Source: Hyphomicrobiales bacterium (GTDB lineage Bacteria > Pseudomonadota > Alphaproteobacteria > Rhizobiales > JAJFHB01). Taken from it: a stretch of 64,000 bases of DNA. Positions within the stretch are counted from its first letter, which is position 1; every line of letters starts with the position of its first letter. The position numbers were made by a program, and so were the translations under genes. The notes beneath the pieces were generated by a model, which did no database searches, was not told the DNA's origin, and worked only from the letters and a program-made list of their open reading frames with translations. Below are positions 50,297-59,050 of this stretch, piece by piece. The stretch is taken from contig JAJFHE010000026.1 of the NCBI GenBank assembly GCA_021775755.1, forward strand, positions 35,780-99,779, given 5' to 3'.

Positions 50297-51850
50297 TCAA
50301 TCGATCACGAGGTCCCCGAGATACGGGAAGTTCATGACATTGACGACGCTGCCAATATTCACACCAGAGCGTGCCGCCCAGGCAAGGTCCTGCCAGTGCA
50401 GGGGCACAAATCCGGCTTCGTCATACTGGATCTGCTCGATTCGCTGCAGCACCTGGGCACGCTCCTCATCATTGGTCATGGTGAGTGTGTCCAGTGTCAT
50501 CCGGTCGACATCGGCATTTGAGTAATGACCATTATTGTACTGGCCACGGCCCGTGTCGGCATCCCGCGTCATCGACAGGAACTCATAGAAGTTCGCCGAA
50601 TCCTCGGTGTCCGAGTGCCAGCCGATCATCATCATATCGGCAGCCTGCTCATCGTATTTGGGCCAGTACTGCGCCTTCGGCATGGTGGTGAGATCGACAC
50701 GAATGTTGATCTTGGCCAGCATGGCGGCAACCGCTTCAGCAATCTTGAAGTCGTTCACGTAGCGGTTGTTGGGTGCCATCATCGTAAGCTCGAAACCATC
50801 GGCATATCCGGCCTCGGTCATCAGAGCCTGCGCCTTTGCAAGATCATAGCGCGGTATCAGGGCTTCGTTATAGCCGAGATAGCCCGCCGGGCTCATCTGG
50901 CCGGCAGCCGTGCCGAAACCGTTCATGATCTTTTCGACAATGCCGACATTGTTGATCGCATGTACGATCGCAAGGCGGACACGCGGGTCACGCAACTCTT
51001 CGCGGCGATTCTGGTCCATCTGGAAGGTGATGATCCGTGTGCCGGTCATGGTGATGAGCTCGGTGCCGTCATTGCTGTCGATACGCGGCAGATCGGTCGG
51101 CGGCACCGGAGCGATGAAGTCAACGTCGCCGGCGAGCAGAGCCGCCACACGGGTCGGCGCTTCCTTGATCGGCGTGAACACGATGCTGGTGACGTTACCG
51201 GGAGAGTTCGTATCCCAATAGCCGGCGAAACGTTCGAACACCACCTTGACGCCCTGCTCGCGGCTCGTGATCACGAAAGGACCGGTTCCGGATACGTTCT
51301 GCGATGCGAATGAATCGCCGTGCTTGACGATTTCCGCCTTGTCGCGGCCACGCTCGTCATTGCCGGAATAGAACGCACTGTCCATCGGAAAAATATAGGT
51401 CGCCGTGTGCAGGACCAGCGGATTGGGACCGCTCGTCACGAGATCAACCGTGTGATCGTCGACCACGGCCATGGAGACGAACGGCTCGAAGATACCCTTG
51501 AAATCGGGGCTTTCCTTCAGGCGATTGAACGTCCAGACCACGTCTGCCGCGGTCAGCGCATTGCCGGAATGAAACGTGACGCCCTGGCGCAGATGAAAGC
51601 GCACGGTCGTGTCGTCGACACGTTCCCATTTTTCAGCGATCCGGCCCTCAAAGCCGAGGTCCTTGGTCCAGCGCACGAGCGGGTCGAACACCATATGGGA
51701 CAACTGAAGCGTGCCGCCGGACAATTGCTCGTGCGGATCGAGCGAAACCGGATCGGCGTCATACGCCATCCGCAATGTCTTGGCCTGAACACCGCCGGCC
51801 ACCACGAAGGCGAGCACGAAGGCGCCAAGAAGTGTGAATAGTTTTTTCAT
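50297..51850 (-). CDS. dppA: Peptide-type ABC substrate-binding protein (DppA/OppA-like)
   Basis: A 517 aa SBP_bac_5 protein. Signal peptide MKKLFTLLGAFVLAFVVAGGVQA, then KTLRMAYDADPVSLDPHEQLSGGT, the family entry motif. HLRQGVTFHSGNALTAADVVWTF is the other family hallmark. The start at 51850 has GGGAGG nine bases upstream. The ligand is not readable from sequence; dipeptides, oligopeptides or other small molecules are possible. A D-amino-acid transaminase gene lies upstream on the same strand. Confidence 0.9.
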   Translation of the reverse strand: MKKLFTLLGAFVLAFVVAGGVQAKTLRMAYDADPVSLDPHEQLSGGTLQLSHMVFDPLVRWTKDLGFEGRIAEKWERVDDTTVRFHLRQGVTFHSGNALTAADVVWTFNRLKESPDFKGIFEPFVSMAVVDDHTVDLVTSGPNPLVLHTATYIFPMDSAFYSGNDERGRDKAEIVKHGDSFASQNVSGTGPFVITSREQGVKVVFERFAGYWDTNSPGNVTSIVFTPIKEAPTRVAALLAGDVDFIAPVPPTDLPRIDSNDGTELITMTGTRIITFQMDQNRREELRDPRVRLAIVHAINNVGIVEKIMNGFGTAAGQMSPAGYLGYNEALIPRYDLAKAQALMTEAGYADGFELTMMAPNNRYVNDFKIAEAVAAMLAKINIRVDLTTMPKAQYWPKYDEQAADMMMIGWHSDTEDSANFYEFLSMTRDADTGRGQYNNGHYSNADVDRMTLDTLTMTNDEERAQVLQRIEQIQYDEAGFVPLHWQDLAWAARSGVNIGSVVNVMNFPYLGDLVID

Positions 51851-52072
51851 TGTAGAGAACCTCCCTTTGGGACTGCGGCCACCCCCGCTCCCCGGAGCGG
51901 CAGTGGGCAGAAAGTCCAAACATTATGCCTGCAACGTCACATCGGCAAGTGCACACGCCCGGCACGGGCGATATTTCAGCCCGCTCAATGGGAAGCCGCA
52001 GATCAATTCCACCAGCGGTGAATTGTGTTTCGTGACAGGAAACAAATTGTGCCAGTCCGGCCCACTGCCGGA

Positions 52073-52924
52073 TCAGGTGCTGCTGCGGCGCGCCTCTTGG
52101 ATGTAGATGTCGCGCAGCCGCCGGGCCACCGGTCCCGGTTTGCCGCCGCCGATCAAGCGTCCATCGATATCGACAATCGGCAGGACGAATGTCGATGCGC
52201 TGGTGAGAAAAGCCTCGTCCGCCGCATAGGCCTCTTCGATCGTGAACAGACGCTCGTCGAGCGTCACGTCGGTTTCCGCCATGAGCTGCACGATCGTGCG
52301 CCGCGTGACGCCCGGCAGAATGGCATTGCTCAGGGGACGCGTGATGACGGTGCCGTCCTTGACGATATAGGCGCTCGACGATGTGCCTTCCGTGACATGT
52401 CCGTCTTCGATCATCCAGCCTTCATAGGCATCGTTCTCGACGGCGGCCTGTTTGCCGAGCACCTGTGCCAGCAGTGCGGTGGACTTGATATCGCGGCGCT
52501 GCCAGCGGATATCAGGCATCGACACCACCTTGACGCCGGTCTCCGCCTTGGGGTTGTCGAGCAGTCCGCGCTTTTGCGTGAACGCGACGAGCGATGTCGG
52601 CGTATCGGCGGGAAAATGAAAGTCGCGCTCCGCCTCGCCGCGTGTCACCTGCATATAGACGACGCCCTCGTCAATATCGTTGCGCGCGATAAGTTCGCTA
52701 TGCATCGCAACGAGTTCATCGGGCGTGCACGGCCAGGCCATGCCAAGTTCCCGCAGCGACCGGTCGAGACGTTCCACATGCGCGTCGGCATCGACGAGCT
52801 CGTGATCGATGACCGATGTTACTTCGTAGACACCGTCGCCGAACAAAAACGCCCGGTCGAAGATCGAGACCTTCGCATCCGCCTCATCGACATAAGCGCC
52901 ATTGACATAAACCGTGCGGCCCAT
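52073..52924 (-). CDS. dat: D-amino-acid aminotransferase (PLP fold type IV)
   Basis: A 283 aa fold-type IV transaminase. The PLP lysine is Lys147 in RRDIKSTALLAQV; VSIFDRAFLFGDGVYEV near the start and EGTSSSAYIVKDG are the D-alanine transaminase-type signatures. It likely makes D-glutamate or D-alanine for cell wall or degrades D-amino acids. The ATG at 52924 with GAGCGAGG upstream is preferred over a TTG at 52939. It is 222 bases upstream of the Dpp-type operon on the same strand. Confidence 0.88.
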   Translation of the reverse strand: MGRTVYVNGAYVDEADAKVSIFDRAFLFGDGVYEVTSVIDHELVDADAHVERLDRSLRELGMAWPCTPDELVAMHSELIARNDIDEGVVYMQVTRGEAERDFHFPADTPTSLVAFTQKRGLLDNPKAETGVKVVSMPDIRWQRRDIKSTALLAQVLGKQAAVENDAYEGWMIEDGHVTEGTSSSAYIVKDGTVITRPLSNAILPGVTRRTIVQLMAETDVTLDERLFTIEEAYAADEAFLTSASTFVLPIVDIDGRLIGGGKPGPVARRLRDIYIQEARRSST

Positions 52925-53040
52925 CTTCGCCTCGCTCAACCGGATATCAGATGCGGCGACACAGGCCAGAAATTGCGGACCCGGTCAAGGCCGTGAATTG
53001 TCCTGGCGAAGCTCGTCTCTGCCGGCGCGGGCTTTACGAC

Positions 53041-56000
53041 CTATTGAATACGGCGCAGCGCACTTGCCGGAACGTAGCCGAGCCTCGCGCCATCACGCGC
53101 AATCAACGCAAAATTCGCATCCGCCTCCAACACCCGCACAACCGTCCAGGCGTCGAGTGTCACGATCTCACTTGCGTCGCTGCTCGCTTCGGCAAGAACC
53201 GCCGTCGCGGCGGGAAGTATGTGCGTCGGCTCGTTCGGAATCGTTGATACTGCTCCGGATGCATCCCCCAGCGCGGCAACCCTGGACCCCACCGCGAAGT
53301 TCGATCCGACGATGCGCATCTGCGGGACTTGCCTGAACCCGAATGTCTCATGGCTGATCGCCGGCACGCGATCATCGACATAGGCGGCAAGTTCGGTCAC
53401 TTCGATCTGTTCGTTGCCGTTTACATCGGCGCCATTCATGGCTTCAAGCAGCGCATAGGTGAACACACCGTGACCGCGATAACCCTCCAGCGCCGGAGCG
53501 TCGTCTGTCGAGGCGGACAACACTGTACGACCCATGGCACGGGTAAGTTTATCGATCGCCGTAACACGCCCAAGTCCGCGCTCTGCAATGCGGTCTCCCG
53601 TCAGTGACCCGCTTTCACAAGTGTCGTACAGCAGCACGGATCTCCGAGCTTGGATCCTCGCAAACCACGCCTGCCAGAGGTCTTGTCCGATACCGTCCGC
53701 CACGATGGATTCCGCGTTTCTGTAATGAAAGTCCTGAGGCAGAAAATAGTACCGCCCGTCCACTGTCTTGCCGTGGCCGGCGATGAAGAAAACAAACACA
53801 TCCTGCGGGTTCACTTTGCCCGAGAGTTCTGCAAATGCCCGTTCCAACCCATCCACGGTCACCTGCTCGTTGTAAAGCGTGTGCACGTGGACTTCTTCAT
53901 AAAGACCGGGCCCCGCCTGACGAAAAGCTGCGGCAACGGCCCGCGCATCCGGCACCGCGTAGTTCAGCCTCAACTGGCTGTCCCAGTAATCGTTGACGCC
54001 GATCGCCATAATGTGGAGGTCCGGTGACTCCGTGCCTGCGAACCCAACCCACGTTACGGTCACGGACACCGGTTCCGACGCGATCTGATTGGCCGCGTTG
54101 TAGGCAATGATTTCGATAACGTTGTCGCCCGGCTCAAGCATCACATTGCGCGTCAGATCCAGAATACGGTCGGTGCCGGGCTCCGCATTTTCGATGCGCG
54201 AAAGACCGCGTTCGCCGATGCCGATGGTCGTGCCGTTGACCTTCCATTCGATGCGCCCAATTCCGCCATCACGGTCGACAACGTTGATATGCACGTCGAT
54301 ACTCTGGTTCTCGGCCTTCCGCTCAGGATCCGGCGATATAATCTCGATCCCTGGCGGCCCGCCGCTGCCGATGATCGCGTCCAGGTTGAGTTCCCGCGCC
54401 GCCTGCCTTACGCGCCCGTCCGGGTCGCCTGAAAGCGCCTCGTGCACGAGATCTGCGCGCGCCAGTGTCTGGTAGAACTGGCCGATGGAAAATGCCTCAA
54501 GGCCGCGTACGATCGACAGGTTTCTGGCCGCAGTCTCCGTACCGGACCCTGTAAAAAAGCCGTCAGGTGTCATGCTAAGCCAGGTATGATTTTCTCCAAC
54601 GACAAATGACGCAAGGTTTTGACCGGACCCCGCGTCCCAGATCTTCACCATTCCATCGGCGCTGGCCGACACAATGCGTTGGCCGTCAGGAGAATAGGAC
54701 GCCGACATAACGGCAGCCGAGTGACCGGTGAACGTGGTAACCGATAAGGCCCCTCGCGTATTCCAGATCTTCAGGCTGTTGTCCTCGCTGGCAGAAACGA
54801 TGCGGGTGCCGTTAGGTGAAAACGCAACGGATATTACGGCATCCGTATGACCGCGGAATACGCGCAGAAATCTACCCTCAGACGTCCACAGTCTGATTGT
54901 GTGATCGTCTCCGCCAGAGGCCAATAGCGACCCGTCAGGCGAAAAGGCGAGCGTGGATACGGGGCCGGTGTGCCTATTGTCATGCAGGGCAGTTCCGGCC
55001 ACTCGCTTACCCGATTCGGCGTCCCATAACTGCACCCAAACGCGGACGCTTGCAGCGATTCGATCGCCGCGTGGTGAATAGGCAACCGATATCGTCTCCA
55101 ACGGTCCGAAGAGGTCAGGTCGAATCTCAAGACGGTTGTCTGCCCGGCCCGAGGTGGTGGCGAGGAGCCGAATGTTGATGCGCTTGTCGTTGCGGGGAAT
55201 ATACCGATCGCTCAGCAAAATCTGTGCGCCATCGGGCGAAAATGCAACAGAGTCGACAGGGCCGTCTTGTCGCCGATAAGCGCGCACCAGACGCCCGGTT
55301 GCGGCATCCCACAGTCTGGCAATCCCATCCGTACTGCCGGAAAGGATGCGCGTGCCGTCAAAAGAAACGGCAACCGACAAGACACCGTGGGCTTCGTCGG
55401 AACTTGGATCTTCCACGGCAAACAATTGCTGACCGGACGCTGCATCCCACCCTCGGACCGTGCCGTCGTCACTGCCGGTAATGATCCGCCGCCCATCGGG
55501 GGAGAATACGGCGGAGTTAACCGAAACGGCGGCACGTTGGCGTTCTCGTAGGCGCTCCAGGCGCTGTAAGCTCCAGAAGGATATTCTTTTGTCCACACCC
55601 GAGGACATAACGACGCCCTGTACGGACACTGCAATTGCCAGGATCGAACCTGAATGACCTTCGAGGATGCTCGCCCGGGATGTCGCAAGCTCCCAGACGA
55701 TCAGGTTCTTATCCCCGCCGCCCGATACAACCTGTTGGCCGTTTGCGCTGAATGATACGGCGGCAACGGTTTTCGTGTGCCCTTCCAGCGTGCTTATCAG
55801 ATCGCCGGTTGCAACGTCCCAAATTCTGACGGATTTATCCCAGCTGCCGGAGGCAATTCGATTGCCGGAAGGCGAAAAATCCACAGATGTGACTAAAGCG
55901 GTGTGACCCTTAAACAGTCTCAACCGACGACCCGATGCCACGTCCCATAAGCTGACGGTTTTATCTGCGCTTCCCGATACGACATAAGCTCCGTCAGGCG

Positions 56001-56535
56001 AGAACGCCACAGACGTCACCGACGCATTGTGGCCTTCAAACACCCGCGATGTCTGGCCCGAGGCGACCTCCCAAAGCCTTAGGGTTTTGTCGCCACTGCC
56101 AGTCACGACGAACCGGCCATCGGGCGAAACGGCAACTGATCGGACCGGACCTGCATGCCCAACCAGCTCACCCAGCAAACCTCCCGAAGCCGCATCCCAG
56201 ATTCTCGCGGTTTGATCTTTGCTTGCCGATGCGATGGACGCTCCATCCGGCGAAAAGGCCACGGATAGAACTGCGCCGCTGTGTCCTCCAAATGTCCGCA
56301 GCAGCCGGTTTGAAGATACATCCCGAAGCATCATTGTCGTATCGGCGCTGCCCGACACGACATATGCACCGTCTGAAGAAACCGCTAGCGCATTAACGGT
56401 GCCGTCATGGCCGCTTTGAAGAACCACGGACGATCGCAGTTCAGCATTTCCGGCGGCAGCTTCCGCCGATGCAAGGCCCGGAATTCCAAAGAGTGCGAGG
56501 GCAACAATTGTGATTGCAGTCAGCTTGTCTAGCAT
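53041..56535 (-). CDS. Exported WD40-repeat protein with caspase-like (C14) domain
   Basis: A 1164 aa multidomain protein. A signal peptide (MLDKLTAITIVALALFGIPGLASA) is followed by about fourteen WD40 repeats of roughly 40 residues, enough for two seven-bladed propellers. Then comes a beta-rich linker (EIISPDPERKAENQSIDVHINVVDRDGG) and a caspase-type domain starting DLHIMAIGVNDY. The catalytic dyad is present: His near 921 in FFIAGHGKT and Cys near 973 in LLYDTCESG. An SH3-like tail closes the chain. Start at 56535, preceded by GGGAAAC. It probably acts in the periplasm or outside the cell. Its targets are unknown. Confidence 0.88.
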   Translation of the reverse strand: MLDKLTAITIVALALFGIPGLASAEAAAGNAELRSSVVLQSGHDGTVNALAVSSDGAYVVSGSADTTMMLRDVSSNRLLRTFGGHSGAVLSVAFSPDGASIASASKDQTARIWDAASGGLLGELVGHAGPVRSVAVSPDGRFVVTGSGDKTLRLWEVASGQTSRVFEGHNASVTSVAFSPDGAYVVSGSADKTVSLWDVASGRRLRLFKGHTALVTSVDFSPSGNRIASGSWDKSVRIWDVATGDLISTLEGHTKTVAAVSFSANGQQVVSGGGDKNLIVWELATSRASILEGHSGSILAIAVSVQGVVMSSGVDKRISFWSLQRLERLRERQRAAVSVNSAVFSPDGRRIITGSDDGTVRGWDAASGQQLFAVEDPSSDEAHGVLSVAVSFDGTRILSGSTDGIARLWDAATGRLVRAYRRQDGPVDSVAFSPDGAQILLSDRYIPRNDKRINIRLLATTSGRADNRLEIRPDLFGPLETISVAYSPRGDRIAASVRVWVQLWDAESGKRVAGTALHDNRHTGPVSTLAFSPDGSLLASGGDDHTIRLWTSEGRFLRVFRGHTDAVISVAFSPNGTRIVSASEDNSLKIWNTRGALSVTTFTGHSAAVMSASYSPDGQRIVSASADGMVKIWDAGSGQNLASFVVGENHTWLSMTPDGFFTGSGTETAARNLSIVRGLEAFSIGQFYQTLARADLVHEALSGDPDGRVRQAARELNLDAIIGSGGPPGIEIISPDPERKAENQSIDVHINVVDRDGGIGRIEWKVNGTTIGIGERGLSRIENAEPGTDRILDLTRNVMLEPGDNVIEIIAYNAANQIASEPVSVTVTWVGFAGTESPDLHIMAIGVNDYWDSQLRLNYAVPDARAVAAAFRQAGPGLYEEVHVHTLYNEQVTVDGLERAFAELSGKVNPQDVFVFFIAGHGKTVDGRYYFLPQDFHYRNAESIVADGIGQDLWQAWFARIQARRSVLLYDTCESGSLTGDRIAERGLGRVTAIDKLTRAMGRTVLSASTDDAPALEGYRGHGVFTYALLEAMNGADVNGNEQIEVTELAAYVDDRVPAISHETFGFRQVPQMRIVGSNFAVGSRVAALGDASGAVSTIPNEPTHILPAATAVLAEASSDASEIVTLDAWTVVRVLEADANFALIARDGARLGYVPASALRRIQ

Positions 56536-56722
56536 GTTTCCCAACACTTGCTCCTTGAACTCGCCAGCACGCATCCATGCGTGATGCATGGTTGTCAGCC
56601 TCAGTCAACGAACCTCCTGAAGCCGACTGTGAAGTTCGAGCGTATTGTCCCGTGCCGCAAATCATATTCTTGCGAGATACACACATCGGCTAGGCGCGAT
56701 GAACGAAGTACGGATCGACGAA

Positions 56723-57586
56723 CTATGGCTTTTCTTCCACCATCTCCAGGAAACGTTCGATGATGTGCAGGCCGCGCCGCGCCTGCAGGCAGACAAGCCA
56801 TTCGGGCATGGTGCCGTCCCAGTCGGAAATCTCTATCGCCTGCAATCTGGGGTCCGCCACAAATTCACCGCGCGACACAAGCCCCGCACCAAGCCCGGTC
56901 GCAACCGCCTCGCGCACGGCTTCACGGCCTTCGACTTCAATGAAATCAGGCGACACCAGCTCGCGGCGCAAAAGCTCCCGTTCCAGGATCGAGCGGGTAA
57001 CGGAGCCGGGTTCACGCAACACAAGCCGTTCTTCGCAAAGCTGCCGCAGCGAAATCGCTTCCGACCGGGAAAGCGCATGAGAGCTGCTGACAAAGGCGAC
57101 CAGGGGATCGCGCCGCAATAGGCGCGTCACATAGGCGTTTCCTCCAGGCTCTTCGGCAACGACGGCAAAGTCGGCGCGGAAACTGTCAAGCAGCGCCAGT
57201 GCATGTTCGGAGTTGCCCGTCTTCAGCGAAAAGCCCAACCGCGGATAACGATCGAGAAACCGCGCCACAAGCGGCAGGATGTGACTTGGTGCATCGGCAG
57301 CAACAACCAGTTCGCCGGCATCGAGAGACTGCGCGGCAGACAACAGCTTGGCCGCCTCGCCTTCGGTTTCGAACTGCCGCTCGGCAATCGCGTAGAGTTC
57401 GCGGCCAAGCACGGTGAGTTCCACTGAACGGCTGTCGCGCACGAAGAGCTGCACGCCGTAGTCGCGCTCAAGATGGCGCACATGGTCCGAAATCGCCGGC
57501 TGCGACAGCCCAAGCCGTTGCGCGGCTTTTGAAAATCCGCCGCATCCGGCAACCGCATGAAACGCTTTCAGCTGCGCATGCCGCAT
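56723..57586 (-). CDS. LysR family transcriptional regulator
   Basis: A 287 aa LysR regulator. The helix-turn-helix is in MRHAQLKAFHAVAGCGGFSKAAQRLGLSQPAISDHVRHLE, followed by an effector domain from about residue 90. The same subtype often accompanies phnWX genes, so control of the 2-aminoethylphosphonate genes at 59051-61897 is likely (inference). The upstream 268 bases are occupied by a MITE-like element, so its promoter either lies in that element or upstream of the MetE-like gene. Confidence 0.9.
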   Translation of the reverse strand: MRHAQLKAFHAVAGCGGFSKAAQRLGLSQPAISDHVRHLERDYGVQLFVRDSRSVELTVLGRELYAIAERQFETEGEAAKLLSAAQSLDAGELVVAADAPSHILPLVARFLDRYPRLGFSLKTGNSEHALALLDSFRADFAVVAEEPGGNAYVTRLLRRDPLVAFVSSSHALSRSEAISLRQLCEERLVLREPGSVTRSILERELLRRELVSPDFIEVEGREAVREAVATGLGAGLVSRGEFVADPRLQAIEISDWDGTMPEWLVCLQARRGLHIIERFLEMVEEKP

Positions 57587-57589
57587 CGG

Positions 57590-57857
57590 CTAGAGCCCCT
57601 TTGATGAATTCGGAGCCACTTTGACCGGGTTGTCTTGTTGCGTGGTCAGGCGCGCTTCGCAATGCGATGCTGGACATCTCATAAAAAGCGCAACGCCGCC
57701 ACGAGGCAAGACAACCCGGCCTTTGGTGGGCCAAATCGGTCCGCCGGCAGCGTTACGCCGCTTGCCCGATGCCCCGCATCGCGCTGCGCGCCGTGCCTTG
57801 CCGGTCGAACTGATTTGGTCCATCAAAGTGACTCCGAATTCATCAAAGGGGCTCTAG
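57590..57857. mobile_element. MITE-like element with 35 bp inverted ends
   Basis: The left end (from 57590) and right end (to 57857) are inverted copies of a 35 bp sequence starting CTAGAGCCCCTTTGATGAAT, with one mismatch. Nested inside is a second inverted repeat, CCGGGTTGTCTTG with CAAGACAACCCGG. CTAG at both tips may be the target duplication. No transposase is encoded. The stop codon (TAG) of the MetE-like gene is supplied by the element's right tip. Confidence 0.75.
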
Positions 57858-58918
57858 CACTCAGCCGCGGCGGCACACAGATTACGCAACTTCTCAACCG
57901 CAAGATCATGGCCCAGAATTCCAAGGCCGCAATCTGGCGCCAGCACCAGACGGTCCGCATCGATATGTTCAAGAACGGAGCGTACGCGGGCAACAATCTC
58001 TTCAACCGGCTCGACACGGCTCTTGGCAATCGCCACGGCACCGAAGATCAGTGTCGACCGCGAGAACCGTTCAAACAGGGCGTTGTCGTTGTAGCGGTGC
58101 GCGTCTTCGATGGAAATCTGATGGATGCTGGAACGGTCGACGGCATCGGCCAGTCTGAAATAACAGTCCCGCTCGGCCTTGTGATACTCCTCATCGTCGA
58201 GATAGTTGGGATACCCGCAGCACATGTGCATGACCCGGGTAACCTCATCGGACACCCCGTCGAAACAACGCTCAAGCGCCTCAACGCCGTAATCAAGCGC
58301 GGCATCGACCTTGCGCGCAAACAGCGGCTCGTCGACCTGTATGAACCTGCAGCCGGCATCGGCGAGTGCGCGGATCTCATAATTGAGTGCGTCCGCAAGA
58401 TCGAAAGCCAGTGAGCGCTCATCGCTGTAATAGGCGTTGGCGGTCGTATCCGTAATGGTGAGTGGTCCGGGCACCGTGAGTTTTACCGGGCGGTCCGTAA
58501 ACGCTTGAGCAACTTCAAAGTCACGCGTCAGAAAATGCTCGCCCCGCGGCGCAATCCGGCTCCGGATCGTCGGCAGGTCCGTTTCATAGGCGCCATCGCG
58601 CAACACACGGTGCGTCAGTTGATCGAAATCGAATCCTTCAAGGTGCCGGCAATGATAGTGAATGTAGTTTTCGCGGCGTTGCTCGCCGTCGCTCGGCACG
58701 TCGATCCCCACATTGACCTGCGCCTCGACCGCCTCGCGCGTCGCCCTCTCAAACAGCGGCGCCAGCGCCTCGTCATCCATTTGAGCCATGAGTTTGGAAT
58801 ACTCACGGGTCACCTCGCCGCCTTCCGACGTCATGCCGTCATCGCGGGTGAACCAGTCTTTGAACGGTAGATAGTCCGGCTTGGGAAAGGCGCCGAGACA
58901 GGTAGTAGTCAGGCCCAT
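57854..58918 (-). CDS. MetE-like methyltransferase (cobalamin-independent methionine synthase C-terminal type)
   Basis: A 354 aa single-domain member of the MetE C-terminal family. The zinc ligands are His231 and Cys233 (HMC), Glu271 and Cys330 (APDCG). VTVPGPLTIT and IQVDEPLF are further family signs. It lacks the N-terminal MetE domain, so it may use a small methyl donor or a thiol acceptor other than folate and homocysteine. The ATG at 58918 with GGAGGG is preferred over a TTG at 58939. Divergent from phnW with 132 bases between. Its stop codon belongs to the MITE-like element. Confidence 0.82.
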   Translation of the reverse strand: MGLTTTCLGAFPKPDYLPFKDWFTRDDGMTSEGGEVTREYSKLMAQMDDEALAPLFERATREAVEAQVNVGIDVPSDGEQRRENYIHYHCRHLEGFDFDQLTHRVLRDGAYETDLPTIRSRIAPRGEHFLTRDFEVAQAFTDRPVKLTVPGPLTITDTTANAYYSDERSLAFDLADALNYEIRALADAGCRFIQVDEPLFARKVDAALDYGVEALERCFDGVSDEVTRVMHMCCGYPNYLDDEEYHKAERDCYFRLADAVDRSSIHQISIEDAHRYNDNALFERFSRSTLIFGAVAIAKSRVEPVEEIVARVRSVLEHIDADRLVLAPDCGLGILGHDLAVEKLRNLCAAAAEC

Positions 58919-59050
58919 GGTGCAAACCCTCCGGTCCAAAAGTATCTATAAGTTTGAACGATATATATCATAAATCAAAACGATTTGACTGATATCGATT
59001 GCCCGCTTACCTACACGCCAACACGCCATCGGGCAAAGGACTAATTACTC

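Noticed and set aside
51956..51970. Hairpin CGCCCG/CGGGCG between dat and dppA as terminator
   Set aside because: The stem has six pairs and no T tract follows on either strand.
57621..57857. Small frames inside the MITE-like element
   Set aside because: They arise from the inverted repeats, have no ribosome binding site and would only be annotated as spurious hypothetical proteins.
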